From: JALZAI01 sp038212215
GTDB lineage: Bacteria; Actinomycetota; Actinomycetes; Mycobacteriales; Jatrophihabitantaceae
Assembly: GCA_038212215.1 (NCBI GenBank)
Contig: JBBQUT010000006.1
Span: 109,230 to 173,229 of the forward strand
DNA: 64,000 nt
Direction of reading: 5' to 3'
A program made the translations under genes and the position numbers. The notes under the pieces are model-generated. The model did not search any database. It was not told the DNA's origin and saw nothing but the letters and a program-made list of their open reading frames with translations. Below are positions 49,010 to 57,907 of the stretch, in pieces (the stretch's first letter is position 1; each line of letters starts with the position of its first letter).

Positions 49010-50479
49010 CTACCGGACACCGAAACTGCTTCCAAACCGCCGCCGCGCGCCGCCGAGCCGGGCCAGCGACCGATCCCGTCCCAAGAGCTCCATCGACTGG
49101 AACAGTGGCGGCGCCACGGTACGCCCGGTGATCGCGACGAACAGAGGGAGGTAGGCATTGCGCGCCTTGAGCCCGAGCCCGTCGACAAGCGCAGACTTCA
49201 ACGCCCCCTCCAGCGCGGACCACGTCCAGTCATCGAGGCCTTCCAGGGCCGCTACAGCGGCCGCGAGGACGGCTTGCCCGGCCTCGCCGAGCTGCTTTGC
49301 CGCTGCAGCTTCGTCCACCGCGAACTCAGCCTCCGGGACGAGCAGGAACCGCAGCATCTCCACGCCCTGACCCAGCGTGTGCACCCGGGTTTGCACCAGC
49401 GGTGCGGCTGCGCTCAATAGGGCGTGGTCGGCGACGAGTCCGGCGGCGCCCAGCTGGTTCGCGAGCCGGTCGCGGAAGTCCTCGGGCGCGAGGCGGTGCA
49501 GGTGTGCTGCGTTGATCGCCTCGCACTTCTTCGGGTCGAAACGGGCCGGGCTGGCGTTCACGTCGTGGATATCGAAGGCCGCCACCATCTCCGCCAGGGA
49601 GAAGATGTCGTGGTCCGGTGAGATCGACCAGCCGAGTAGCGCGAGGTAGTTCGTCAGGCCCTCGGGCAGGTAACCCTGCTCGCGGTAGGCCAGTAGCCGC
49701 GCCTGCGGATCGCGCTTGGACAGCTTCTTGTTGCCCTCCCCCATCACATAGGGCAAGTGCCCGAATTCGGGAATGGTGTCGCTGACCCGGATGTCGATCA
49801 ACGCGCGGTAGAGCGCGATCTGACGCGGGGTGGACGGCAACAGGTCTTCCCCGCGCAGCACGTGCGTGATGCGCATGAGCGCGTCGTCGACGGGATTCAC
49901 CAGCGGATACAGCGGGTCGCCGTTCTGCCGCACGACGACGTAGTCCGGCACGGCTCCGGCGGCAAACGTCACCTCGCCGCGGACGACGTCGGTCCATGTG
50001 ATTGCCGCGTCGGGCATGCGCAGGCGCAGCACCGGCTCGCGTCCCTCGGTCCGGAAAGCTTCCTTTTGCTGCGACGTCAGCGAGCGGTCGTGGTTGTCAT
50101 AGCCGAGCTTCGGGTCACGCCCGGCCGCCCGGTGGCGCGCCTCGGTCTCCGGGCCGCTGGAGAACGACTCGTACAGATGCCCGGACACGACCAGTTTGGC
50201 GACGATCTCGCGGTAGATGTCGCGGCGCTCGCTCTGCCGGTACGGAGCGTACGGGCCGCCTACCTCAGGGCCTTCGTCCCAGTCCATGCCGAGCCAGCGC
50301 AGCGACTCGAGCAGTTGCTCGTAGGACTCCTGCGAGTCCCGCGCGGCGTCGGTGTCCTCGATGCGCAGCACGAACGTGCCGCCGACGTGGCGAGCGTATG
50401 CCCAGTTGAACAGGCAGGTACGCACCAGGCCGACGTGCGGATTCCCGGTTGGCGACGGGCAGAAGCGGACCCGGATCAT
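49010..50479 (-). CDS. gltX: Glutamyl-tRNA synthetase
   Basis: A 489-residue class I synthetase. The HIGH-type motif is PSPTGNPHVG at residues 8-17 and the KMSKS-type motif is KKLSKRDPQ. The Glu-binding region holds FVLRIEDTDAARDSQES and LRGEDLLPSTPRQIALYRAL. The C-terminal anticodon-binding helical domain is complete. It charges tRNA-Glu and, in organisms lacking GlnRS, also mischarges tRNA-Gln for amidation by GatCAB. It is noteworthy that the genes for tRNA-Gln and tRNA-Glu follow directly. The start overlaps the stop of the FAH-family gene by four bases. Confidence 0.97.
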   Translation of the reverse strand: MIRVRFCPSPTGNPHVGLVRTCLFNWAYARHVGGTFVLRIEDTDAARDSQESYEQLLESLRWLGMDWDEGPEVGGPYAPYRQSERRDIYREIVAKLVVSGHLYESFSSGPETEARHRAAGRDPKLGYDNHDRSLTSQQKEAFRTEGREPVLRLRMPDAAITWTDVVRGEVTFAAGAVPDYVVVRQNGDPLYPLVNPVDDALMRITHVLRGEDLLPSTPRQIALYRALIDIRVSDTIPEFGHLPYVMGEGNKKLSKRDPQARLLAYREQGYLPEGLTNYLALLGWSISPDHDIFSLAEMVAAFDIHDVNASPARFDPKKCEAINAAHLHRLAPEDFRDRLANQLGAAGLVADHALLSAAAPLVQTRVHTLGQGVEMLRFLLVPEAEFAVDEAAAAKQLGEAGQAVLAAAVAALEGLDDWTWSALEGALKSALVDGLGLKARNAYLPLFVAITGRTVAPPLFQSMELLGRDRSLARLGGARRRFGSSFGVR

Positions 50480-51276
50480 TGCGCCCGCACCGGATTCGTC
50501 AGCGTCCCGATTCCCTCGATCTCGACGCTCACCGTGTCGCCGACAACGATCGGTCCGACGCCGGACGGCGTGCCGGTGAGGATCACGTCACCCGGCAGCA
50601 GCGTCATGACCGCCGACATGAACGCGATCTGGGTAGGCAGGTCGTGGATCATCTGGCTGGTCCGGCCGTCCTGTTTCACCTCGCCGTTGACCCGGGTGAC
50701 CAGATGTAGATCGGACGGGTCGAGCACCGTCTCTATCCACGGCCCGAGTGGGCAGAACGAGTCGTAGCCCTTCGCGCGGGTGAACTGGCCGTCGGCGCGC
50801 TGCTGGTCGCGCGCGGTGACGTCGTTGGCGACCGAATAGCCAAGCACGTAGGAGAGCGCATCAGCCGGGCTGACGTTACGGGCCGGGCGGCCGATCACCG
50901 CCGCGAGCTCGCCTTCGAAGTGCACCTCGCTCGAGGACGGGGGCAGCCGGATCGAATCGGCGTCACCGATCACCGATGTCGACGGTTTGAGAAAGATCAG
51001 CGGCGTCGTGGGTGCGTCGCCACCCATCTCCTTGATGTGGTCGGCGTAGTTCTTGCCGATCGCGACCACCTTGCTGGGCAGGATCGGCGACAGCGGGCGG
51101 ACGTCGGCGAATGCCCACCGGTCACCGGTGAAGGTGATCGGACCAAACGGGTGAGCGTCGATGGCGGCGACCGTGAGAGCATCGGGACGGGCGCCGGCTG
51201 GCCCCTCGACAGCGCCCCAGAGGACGCCCGAGGGCACGTTTGCCGAACCTGGGTGGACGAAGCGGGCTATGCGCAC
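50476..51276 (-). CDS. Fumarylacetoacetate hydrolase family protein
   Basis: A 266-residue FAH-family hydrolase/decarboxylase. The conserved VVAIGKNYADHIKEMG, PLIFLKPSTSVIGDADSIRLP, VHFEGELAAVIGRPARNV (metal-binding E.E), GYSVANDVTARDQQ, KGYDSFCPLGPW and GDVILTGTPSGVG are all present. Such proteins cleave 2-hydroxy-hepta-2,4-diene-1,7-dioate, acylpyruvates or oxaloacetate; the substrate is not predictable. A GTG at 51276 is taken as start because homology begins there (VRIARFVHPGS). Gene pairs of this family with gltX are common in actinobacteria. Confidence 0.92.
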   Translation of the reverse strand: MRIARFVHPGSANVPSGVLWGAVEGPAGARPDALTVAAIDAHPFGPITFTGDRWAFADVRPLSPILPSKVVAIGKNYADHIKEMGGDAPTTPLIFLKPSTSVIGDADSIRLPPSSSEVHFEGELAAVIGRPARNVSPADALSYVLGYSVANDVTARDQQRADGQFTRAKGYDSFCPLGPWIETVLDPSDLHLVTRVNGEVKQDGRTSQMIHDLPTQIAFMSAVMTLLPGDVILTGTPSGVGPIVVGDTVSVEIEGIGTLTNPVRAQ

Positions 51277-51318
51277 GGTGCCCAACGCTACCGGCGGGGT
51301 GTGCCGCATAATCGTTGG

Positions 51319-51735
51319 GTGAGTTCCGCTGCCACGAACCTGTCGGCCATCCCTGCCGGCACGCGTCGCCGGCTCGCGGCGACGCTGGCGCTGTTCGCCA
51401 CGCTCTTAGCCGTGATCTCGGCGTTGGCCGCGACAGGTGCAAAGACCGACGCGGCACCGGTGTTCAGCGTCATCGCGTTCGTCGTCGCGGTGATCCTGGC
51501 GCTGATGGCGTGGGGTGTGCTGCACAGCGTGCGCTCCGACACAGCCGATCGCAGCGTCGACGACGCCATCGCTGCCACCATCACAGCACAGGGCGGCCAG
51601 CTGTGCGACTGCGAGCACGAACACGACCCGGACGAGCTGCACATCACCGATGCGTGCGCGCACGACGGCAGCGGGGCACAGTGCAGGCACGACTGCCAGA
51701 CGTGCGTGCTGGCGGCGCTGCGTCCGCCAACGTAG
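51319..51735 (+). CDS. Small membrane protein with Cys/His-rich tail
   Basis: A 138-residue protein from a GTG start. Two adjacent membrane helices are seen (LAATLALFATLLAVISALAATG and APVFSVIAFVVAVILALMAWGVL). The final 45 residues are polar and rich in potential metal ligands (CDCEHEHDPDEL, ACAHDGSGAQCRHDCQTCVL: seven Cys and seven His in the tail). No known family comes to mind. Similar short proteins beside gltX/FAH genes occur in actinobacteria, but the role is unknown. The start is close to the divergent FAH start (42-bp gap), so the mRNA may be leaderless. Confidence 0.7.
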   Translation: MSSAATNLSAIPAGTRRRLAATLALFATLLAVISALAATGAKTDAAPVFSVIAFVVAVILALMAWGVLHSVRSDTADRSVDDAIAATITAQGGQLCDCEHEHDPDELHITDACAHDGSGAQCRHDCQTCVLAALRPPT

Positions 51736-51764
51736 GCGCATCGCCAGCCGCAGCCATGCGGTGC

Positions 51765-53621
51765 TTACTTGCGCGGGCTGCCGTTCGCGTGGTCGATCTC
51801 CGGCGCAAGCGTGGTGATGGCAAACGAGCGTGGGCACCGAATGCCGCCGGCGGTCGTGGTGGGCGTGGTCCCTGGCGTCCGGTCGGCCGGTCGAGCGCCC
51901 AGCAGCCGCACCGCGTCGACCGCCAAGACCTGTTTGTCGTCGTCCCAGAAATATCTCGAGTGCCACCCCTCGGCGGACTCGACACCGACGGCTGCAGAAT
52001 CAAAGCGGAGCGCCTTGCATCGCTCGCCGAAATTGGGCTTCGGTGGCAGCGGAGGCTCGGCTGGCAGCGGTCCGTCGAGGTCTCCGCGTGTCGTCTGATC
52101 CCACGGTGACTCCTTCACGATGGACACCCGTTGCATGCGGATGCCCTGTAACCAAACGATTCCGAAAACCATTGCGATCCCGCCCGCGACGCCGGTAAGC
52201 GTCCAGAGCAGCGGTGTCATGTAGGGCAGCGACTTCGCCACCTGGCGCTGCGTCGTTCCGGTGCCGTCTTTGAGGCCTGAGTAGACGAGCAATCCGGCCG
52301 CTACCAGCGGAAGGATCAGGGCGATTGTTCCAAGCAGGCGCAGTTGCGCGACGAATCGCGCGGCAACCGCACCACCGTCCCGCTGCGCCACCAGCGCCGC
52401 GACGCCGGCGGACGTGGTCGCAAGAATCAGCACGACGTTCGTAATTTGCTCGTGGCTCAGCGCGGACGTCGACTTCCAATGCAACGCCACCGAGAGGAGT
52501 ACCACGAAGATCGCGATCGTGGAGATCCAGACGGTATTCAGCCAGCCTTGGGTCGGCACTGCCAGATCTACTTGAACGCGGCACAAGGAACCGTTCGGGA
52601 CCTCGACAGCATGTAGCCCCGCCATCGGAGTGTGTCCGACGACCTGGTCCTCCGAGACGTGTCGCGACGGGTCGTTCGGACGGCCCGCGAGAAGCGTGGC
52701 CTTAACGATCCGCAGTCCGGGTGGAGCGGCCACTTCACAGTGGACGCTGGCTGCGGTCTCCGCCCCCGGCACTTGGAAGCGAACGCGAATCGGGCGCACG
52801 CCGAATGTTGAGAGCAGGCGCCGCCAATTCACTTTGTCGGTCTGTCCCACCTCGTAAAGAAGTTCTCCGGGGGCGTTCGGGGCAGAACTCAGTTCCGGGC
52901 GTTGATGTCGCCAGTCGGTCGGCTCCGTGAACGACATCCGGACGAGTCGAGCGCCGGCACGGGTCATCCGATCGGGCACGAACATATAAAACGTGAAGTT
53001 GAATCGGAACCGCTCGGCGACGAACCGGAACAGGGAATCAGCGTGCAGCCGGGCGAGCGGCCCGGACGTCGCGCTGTCGAAGTGGGCATACGCCCAAGCA
53101 ACAACGGGCCGCTCGCCGCAGATGGCCAGCCGGACGAACTGCAGCACCTCCGGGTCGTTGACGAGATGCGGTTCAACGGTGGCCGCCGCGGCCAGCATCA
53201 CCGCCTGGTCGAGTTGCTGGGTAAGCCGAATCCCGGGCATGAGAACCGTCCGGTCCTCCTCATCGCGCACGTCTAGATTCACCAGCGTCCGACGCCGCAT
53301 GAACGTCAGTGGAACCAGCCGAGAGATGTGCCCGTCCGCGCCTTCGAATTCCGGCGCGTCGTCACGCACCGAAAATTCCAGGGCGACAGCGCGCGAAATG
53401 CTGCGGTCCTCGGCCATCTCCAGTTTCTCGACGCGACGCAGCATCCATTGGCTGAATTCCAACTGGGCCAGCAGAATTCGTCGGCCGACTTCGAGGCAGA
53501 ACGGCTCCGGCAGATGGAATGGTCCAGGGAATCGCTTGTGCCGCCAGGTGCTGAGAGCGAGCGCGTGGCGAGTTGGATCGATCGGCCAGCGGACCGTATC
53601 GGGTGGGTGTACGGACGTCAT
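51765..53621 (-). CDS. Large membrane protein of unknown function
   Basis: A 618-residue protein from MTSVHPPD. Residues about 1-360 are soluble-looking with no recognised catalytic motif (SRLVPLTFMRRRTLVNLDVRDEEDRTVLMPGIRLTQQLDQAVMLAAA; MAGLHAVEVPNGSLCRVQVDL). Four membrane helices follow: VWISTIAIFVVLLSVALHW, ITNVVLILATTSAGVAALVAQ, LRLLGTIALILPLVAAGLLVY and LLWTLTGVAGGIAMVFGIVWL. A cytoplasmic tail of about 100 residues is Pro-rich at first (PLPAEPPLPPKP). It is a single-gene unit convergent with the Cys/His-rich protein. I cannot assign a family or a job. Confidence 0.7.
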   Translation of the reverse strand: MTSVHPPDTVRWPIDPTRHALALSTWRHKRFPGPFHLPEPFCLEVGRRILLAQLEFSQWMLRRVEKLEMAEDRSISRAVALEFSVRDDAPEFEGADGHISRLVPLTFMRRRTLVNLDVRDEEDRTVLMPGIRLTQQLDQAVMLAAAATVEPHLVNDPEVLQFVRLAICGERPVVAWAYAHFDSATSGPLARLHADSLFRFVAERFRFNFTFYMFVPDRMTRAGARLVRMSFTEPTDWRHQRPELSSAPNAPGELLYEVGQTDKVNWRRLLSTFGVRPIRVRFQVPGAETAASVHCEVAAPPGLRIVKATLLAGRPNDPSRHVSEDQVVGHTPMAGLHAVEVPNGSLCRVQVDLAVPTQGWLNTVWISTIAIFVVLLSVALHWKSTSALSHEQITNVVLILATTSAGVAALVAQRDGGAVAARFVAQLRLLGTIALILPLVAAGLLVYSGLKDGTGTTQRQVAKSLPYMTPLLWTLTGVAGGIAMVFGIVWLQGIRMQRVSIVKESPWDQTTRGDLDGPLPAEPPLPPKPNFGERCKALRFDSAAVGVESAEGWHSRYFWDDDKQVLAVDAVRLLGARPADRTPGTTPTTTAGGIRCPRSFAITTLAPEIDHANGSPRK

Positions 53622-53785
53622 CAGGACTCCCAGCGGACAAATCACCTAAGCGGTCTCGGTGAGCCGCAACATTGCTCACGGCTTGTCCCGGTGTCAAGCG
53701 AAAAGGTGACGATACAAACGTCCGGCCCAGGCGCCTGTTGCGCGATCCGGCGATCGCCCGCGGAAACTGCGATGCTCGGCGACTC

Positions 53786-55354
53786 CTAGGCGAGCAGCCC
53801 GAAGCGCACGGCGTCGTGCAGCGCCAGCCAGGACGCCTCGATGACGTTGCCGTGCACGCCCACCGTCGTCCATTCGTGCGCGCCGTCCGACGTCTCGATG
53901 AGCACCCGGGTGACCGCGTCGGTGCCGTGCTTGCCCGGCATGATGCGCACCTTGTAATCGGAAAGCTCGAGGTCGTTGAGCCGGGGGTAGGCCCCGGCGA
54001 GCGCCTTGCGCAGCGCCAGATCGAGTGCGTTCACCGGCCCGTTACCCTCCTCGGTCGAGATCACCCGCTGGCCGTTTGCGACCACCTTCACCGTGGCTTC
54101 GCTGACGATCTGCCCGTCCTCGCGGCGATCGACGATCACCCGGTAGGACTCGACGCGAAACAGATCTGTGGCCTCCCCAAGCTCGTCGCGCAGCAGCAGC
54201 TCGAAGGACGCGTCGGCCGCCTCGTAGGACCAGCCCGCCGCCTCGCGCTGCTTGACCCGCTCGACGACCGTGCTCACCACGTCCGGACGCGAACTCACGT
54301 CCACGCCGAGCTCACCGGCCTTCAACTCGACCGAGGCCCGGCCGGCCATCTCGGTGACCAGGATTCGCTGGACATTGCCGACAAGCGCCGGGTCGAGGTG
54401 GTTGTACATCTCCGGGGCGACCTTGATGGCGGACGCGTGCAGGCCCGCCTTGTGCGCGAACGCGGCCGCTCCGACATAGGGCGCGTGCGTGTCCGGTGCC
54501 AGGTTGGCGATCTCGGCGACGGCGTGCGAGACGCGCTGCATCTCGCCGAGGCAGCCCTCGGGCAGCACGTCGAGCCCGAGCTTGGTGACCAGGCCGCCGA
54601 CGACGGAGAAGATGTTGGCGTTGCCGGCCCGTTCGCCGTACCCGTTCGCGGTGCCTTGGACATGCGTGGCGCCGGCGTCCACGGCGGCGAAGGTGTTCGC
54701 CACGGCGCAACCGGTGTCGTCCTGGGTGTGGATGCCGAGCCGGATGTCCGCGCGCGCGCGGACGTCGGTGACCGCCGCATGCACGGCCATCGGCAGCATG
54801 CCGCCGTTCGTGTCACACAGCACGCCGACGTCGGCGCCGGCCCCGGCAGCGACGTCCAGCAACTGCACGCCGTAGTCGCGGTCGAGCTGGTAGCCGTCGA
54901 AGAAGTGCTCGCAGTCGACGAAGACCCGCCGTCCCTCGCTGCGCAGGAACGCGACCGTGTCGCGCACCATGGCCAGATTCTCCTCCCGCGTCGTGCGCAG
55001 CGCCCGCTCGACGTGCCACACCGAGGACTTGGCGACCAGGCACACGACGGGCGTGCGCGCGTCGAGCAGGGCGCGCACCTGTGGGTCGTCCTGCACCTGC
55101 ACCCCGGCCCGGCGCGTCGAGCCGAACGCCACGAGCACGGCGTTTTTCAGGGTCAGCTCGCCGTCAGCGGCGCGGGCGAAGAACTCGGTGTCCTTGGGCA
55201 TCGCTCCCGGCCAGCCGCCCTCGATGAAGCCGACCCCGATCTGGTCGAGCAAGCGCGCCACGGCAAGCTTGTCGGCGACCGAGTAGGTGATCCCCTCGCG
55301 CTGGGCGCCGTCGCGCAGCGTGGTGTCGAAAACGTGGAAGTCGTCGCTTTGCAT
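53786..55354 (-). CDS. cimA: (R)-Citramalate synthase
   Basis: A 522-residue member of the HMGL-like synthases (CimA/LeuA family). The catalytic FDTTLRDGAQREGITYS opens it, with GWPGAMPKDTEFF, VGVLCDTNGGMLP and LGIHTQDDTGCAVANTFAAVDAGATHVQGTANGYGERAGN. A LeuA-type regulatory domain occupies the last 130 residues, with KVRIMPGKHGTDAVTRVLI. It condenses pyruvate and acetyl-CoA to citramalate, entering isoleucine synthesis without threonine. The start at 55354 (MQSDDFHVFDTTL) fits the family and has AGAGGAA upstream. A leader peptide with three consecutive Ile codons and a terminator hairpin precede it. Confidence 0.92.
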   Translation of the reverse strand: MQSDDFHVFDTTLRDGAQREGITYSVADKLAVARLLDQIGVGFIEGGWPGAMPKDTEFFARAADGELTLKNAVLVAFGSTRRAGVQVQDDPQVRALLDARTPVVCLVAKSSVWHVERALRTTREENLAMVRDTVAFLRSEGRRVFVDCEHFFDGYQLDRDYGVQLLDVAAGAGADVGVLCDTNGGMLPMAVHAAVTDVRARADIRLGIHTQDDTGCAVANTFAAVDAGATHVQGTANGYGERAGNANIFSVVGGLVTKLGLDVLPEGCLGEMQRVSHAVAEIANLAPDTHAPYVGAAAFAHKAGLHASAIKVAPEMYNHLDPALVGNVQRILVTEMAGRASVELKAGELGVDVSSRPDVVSTVVERVKQREAAGWSYEAADASFELLLRDELGEATDLFRVESYRVIVDRREDGQIVSEATVKVVANGQRVISTEEGNGPVNALDLALRKALAGAYPRLNDLELSDYKVRIMPGKHGTDAVTRVLIETSDGAHEWTTVGVHGNVIEASWLALHDAVRFGLLA

Positions 55355-55385
55355 GTCGATTCCTCTGTGCTGGAGTTTGCGGCCA

Positions 55386-55434
55386 AACAAAAGACCCTCT
55401 GCCATCGGCCAAAGGGCCATCAGGCAAAGGGTCT
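55386..55434 (-). terminator. Attenuator terminator upstream of cimA
   Basis: On the minus strand AGACCCTTTGCC pairs with GGCAGAGGGTCT (with an inner GGCC pairing) and is followed by TTTTGTTTGG, 32 bp before the cimA start. Upstream lies a second stem with GCGCGCCGG/CCGGCGCGC arms (55435-55464) that abuts the leader-peptide stop codon, giving the usual pause-stem and terminator order. Confidence 0.8.
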
Positions 55435-55463
55435 GCGCGCCGGGTGAGGCTCGGGCCGGCGCG

Positions 55464-55493
55464 CTACTCGATAATGATCGTGAAGACGCTCAC
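55464..55493 (-). CDS. cimA leader peptide (MSVFTIIIE)
   Basis: A nine-codon frame beginning with GTG reads M-S-V-F-T-I-I-I-E and stops. The three consecutive isoleucine codons (ATC ATT ATC) lie just before a stem-loop and a terminator upstream of the isoleucine-pathway gene cimA. Ribosome stalling at scarce Ile-tRNA would favour readthrough. No strong Shine-Dalgarno is present, which is common for leaderless actinobacterial leaders. Confidence 0.75.
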   Translation of the reverse strand: MSVFTIIIE

Positions 55494-55533
55494 GCCAACG
55501 AGTGTGCCACGAACCCTGCTCGGAACGCGAGCG

Positions 55534-56556
55534 CTAGCCGGCGGCAGCCTTGGCGAGCCGCTCACCGATCTCGCGCGTCGAGCCCGGCCGGGCCGGCTCC
55601 CGGCTGGCCAGATCGGCGGCGACGGCCGCCTCCACCCGCGCCGCGGCGTCCGCCGCACCTAGATGGGCGAGCAACATGGCGACCGAGAGCACCGCGGCCG
55701 TCGGGTCGGCCTTACCCTGGCCCGCGATATCGGGCGCCGATCCGTGCACCGGCTCGAACATGGACGGATTCGTGCGGCTGACGTCGAGATTGCCGCTCGC
55801 TGCGAGCCCGATCCCGCCCGCGATCGCCGCGGCGAGGTCGGTGATGATGTCGCCGAAAAGGTTGTCGGTGACGATCACGTCGTAGCGCCCCGGATCGGTC
55901 ACCAAATAGATCATCGCCGCGTCGACATGGTTGTAGGCGACAGTGACGTCGGGGAAGTCGACCCCAACCTGCTGCACAATCCGCCACCACAGATCCCCGG
56001 CGTTGGTGAGGACGTTGTTCTTGTGCACCAGCGTCAAATGCTTGCGTGGACGGGCCTGGGCGCGGCCGAACGCATCACGCACGACGCGCTCGACACCGTA
56101 GGCCGTGTTGAGGCTGACCTCGGTCGCGATCTCGTGCAGTGTGCCCTTGCGCAGCACTCCCCCGTTGCCGACATACGGGCCTTCGGTACCTTCGCGGACC
56201 ACGACAAAGTCGATCGGTGGCGCACCGGCGAGCGGCGTGGCGACGCCGGGGTAGAGCTTCGCCGGGCGCAGATTGACGTGGTGGTCGAGTTCGAAACGCA
56301 GACGCAGCAGCAACCCGCGTTCGAGCACCCCGGGCGGCACGGACGGGTCGCCGACCGCGCCCAGCAGGATCGCATCGTGCCCGCGCAACTCCGCGAGCAC
56401 GGAGTCCGGCAGCGTCTCGCCGGTGCGCTGCCAGCGCGCAGCGCCGAGGTCGTAGTGCGTCGCCTGGACGCCCGGCAGCACCGCGTCGAGTACCCCGAGC
56501 GCCTGCTCGATGACCTCTATGCCGATTCCGTCGCCCGGGATGACCGCGAGTTCCAC
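55534..56556 (-). CDS. leuB: 3-Isopropylmalate dehydrogenase
   Basis: A 340-residue LeuB of the short actinobacterial type. The N-terminal LAVIPGDGIGIEVIEQALGVLD, GAVGDPSVPPGVLERGLLLRLRFELDHHVNLRPAKLYPGV, VVREGTEGPYVGNGG, TLVHKNNVLTNAG, NHVDAAMIYLVTDPGRYDVIVTDNLFGDIITDLAAAI and PVHGSAPDIAGQGKADPTAA are all conserved. NAD- and Mg-dependent oxidation of isopropylmalate yields leucine precursor; LeuB can also serve the citramalate route to isoleucine, which fits the cimA gene directly downstream. It starts with GTG 19 bp after the MFS gene on the same strand. Confidence 0.95.
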   Translation of the reverse strand: MELAVIPGDGIGIEVIEQALGVLDAVLPGVQATHYDLGAARWQRTGETLPDSVLAELRGHDAILLGAVGDPSVPPGVLERGLLLRLRFELDHHVNLRPAKLYPGVATPLAGAPPIDFVVVREGTEGPYVGNGGVLRKGTLHEIATEVSLNTAYGVERVVRDAFGRAQARPRKHLTLVHKNNVLTNAGDLWWRIVQQVGVDFPDVTVAYNHVDAAMIYLVTDPGRYDVIVTDNLFGDIITDLAAAIAGGIGLAASGNLDVSRTNPSMFEPVHGSAPDIAGQGKADPTAAVLSVAMLLAHLGAADAAARVEAAVAADLASREPARPGSTREIGERLAKAAAG

Positions 56557-56575
56557 CCGCTTACCCTAGCGAGAG

Positions 56576-57889
56576 TTACGGAGCGCTCTCGATCAGTGGG
56601 TCACGCGTCTCGCGGTCCGGGACGCCATTCTTCCCAACGCGGTAGGAGGGGAGCTCGCGCATGCCGCGCAGCGGTGAGAGGATTACCGGCAGGAACGCGA
56701 GTGCGTCGCCCACGGCCGCTACGAACAGCGTTTCGCGCACACCGATCGCGGAGCCGAGCGCTCCGCCGAGCAGCGCCCCGATCGGCATGGTGCCCCACAC
56801 CAGGAAACGCATGGTCGCGTTCATCCGCCCGAGCAACTCCGGCGGACACAGCCCCTGCCGGAAGCTGACCTGGGTGATGTTGTAGACGACGACACCGAGG
56901 AAGTAGACGACGTTAGCGACTGCGAACAGGGCGAGGGTCCAATCGCGGTGCACGAACGGCACGACGAACCCGAACGGCGCGACGACGAGCAGGGAGATCC
57001 AGATGGTCGGGCCCTGCCCGAGCCAGCGGGCGATCCGGGTGGCGAGCAGCGAACCGGCCAGCCCGCCGACCGCCGACAGCGAGGTGAGCAGCCCGATGAG
57101 GCCGGCGGAGAGCCCCAGTTCGCGAGCGAGCAGCACGTACAGCACCGCGAAGCTCATCGTGCTGAAGAGATTGGCCGACCCCGTGCACATTGCGATCGCC
57201 CGAAGCAACCGGTTGCCCACGACGAAGCGCACACCCTCCGCAATCTCGCGCCCGAGGTGCCGGTCGGGCCTGCGTTCGGGCTTGGGCGGGCGCGACTGGA
57301 TGGCGCTGACCCACGCCGCCGACCACAGGAAGCTCACTGAGTCCACGAGCACGGCATACGGGGCGGTGAACACCTGGATGAGCAGGCCGCCGAGGCTAGG
57401 CCCGGCGAGTTGGGACACCGACTCGCTGGCCTGCAGCTTGGAGTTGCCCTCGACGAGCGCACTGCGGTCCACCAGTGCTGGCAGGTAGGACTGGTACGCG
57501 ACGTCGAAGAACACCGTGCTGACGCCGGTCAGTATCGCGACTGCGTAGAGCTGGCCGATACTCAGCACGCCCAGCAGTTGCGCCAGCGGGATCGAAGCGA
57601 GCGCCGCGGCGCGCACGAGATCGTTCACGATGAGCACCCAGCGAAAGCGCATCCGATCGACCCAGGCGCCGGCGGGCAGCCCGATGAGCAGGAACGCGAG
57701 AGTCTCGAATGCGCTCAGCAGACCGACTTCGAAGGTGGACGCGTGGACGACCAGGATCGCCACCAGTGGCAGCGCGAGCTGGCTGACCATCGTCCCGAAC
57801 TGGCTGACTGTCTCGCCGATCCACAGTCGGCGAAAGTCCAGGTGGTGCCACAGCCCCGCACGGCGGGTCGGGACAGCGTCGGCAGTCAC
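56576..57889 (-). CDS. MFS transporter (EntS/MFS_3-like)
   Basis: A 437-residue, 12-helix major facilitator. LWHHLDFRRLWIGETVSQFGTMVSQLALPLVAILVV is the characteristic start of the MFS_3 exporter group, followed by GLPAGAWVDRMRFRWVLIVNDLVRAAAL (motif A region). The second half holds GLSAGLIGLLTSLSAVGGLAGSLLATRIARWLGQGP. Members export siderophores or macrolides. The substrate is unknown. It is divergent from a winged-helix regulator with a perfect inverted repeat in the gap, so it is probably repressed by that protein. It interrupts the branched-chain amino-acid gene order. Confidence 0.88.
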   Translation of the reverse strand: MTADAVPTRRAGLWHHLDFRRLWIGETVSQFGTMVSQLALPLVAILVVHASTFEVGLLSAFETLAFLLIGLPAGAWVDRMRFRWVLIVNDLVRAAALASIPLAQLLGVLSIGQLYAVAILTGVSTVFFDVAYQSYLPALVDRSALVEGNSKLQASESVSQLAGPSLGGLLIQVFTAPYAVLVDSVSFLWSAAWVSAIQSRPPKPERRPDRHLGREIAEGVRFVVGNRLLRAIAMCTGSANLFSTMSFAVLYVLLARELGLSAGLIGLLTSLSAVGGLAGSLLATRIARWLGQGPTIWISLLVVAPFGFVVPFVHRDWTLALFAVANVVYFLGVVVYNITQVSFRQGLCPPELLGRMNATMRFLVWGTMPIGALLGGALGSAIGVRETLFVAAVGDALAFLPVILSPLRGMRELPSYRVGKNGVPDRETRDPLIESAP

Positions 57890-57907
57890 GACGACCAGCG
57901 TGCTCCC

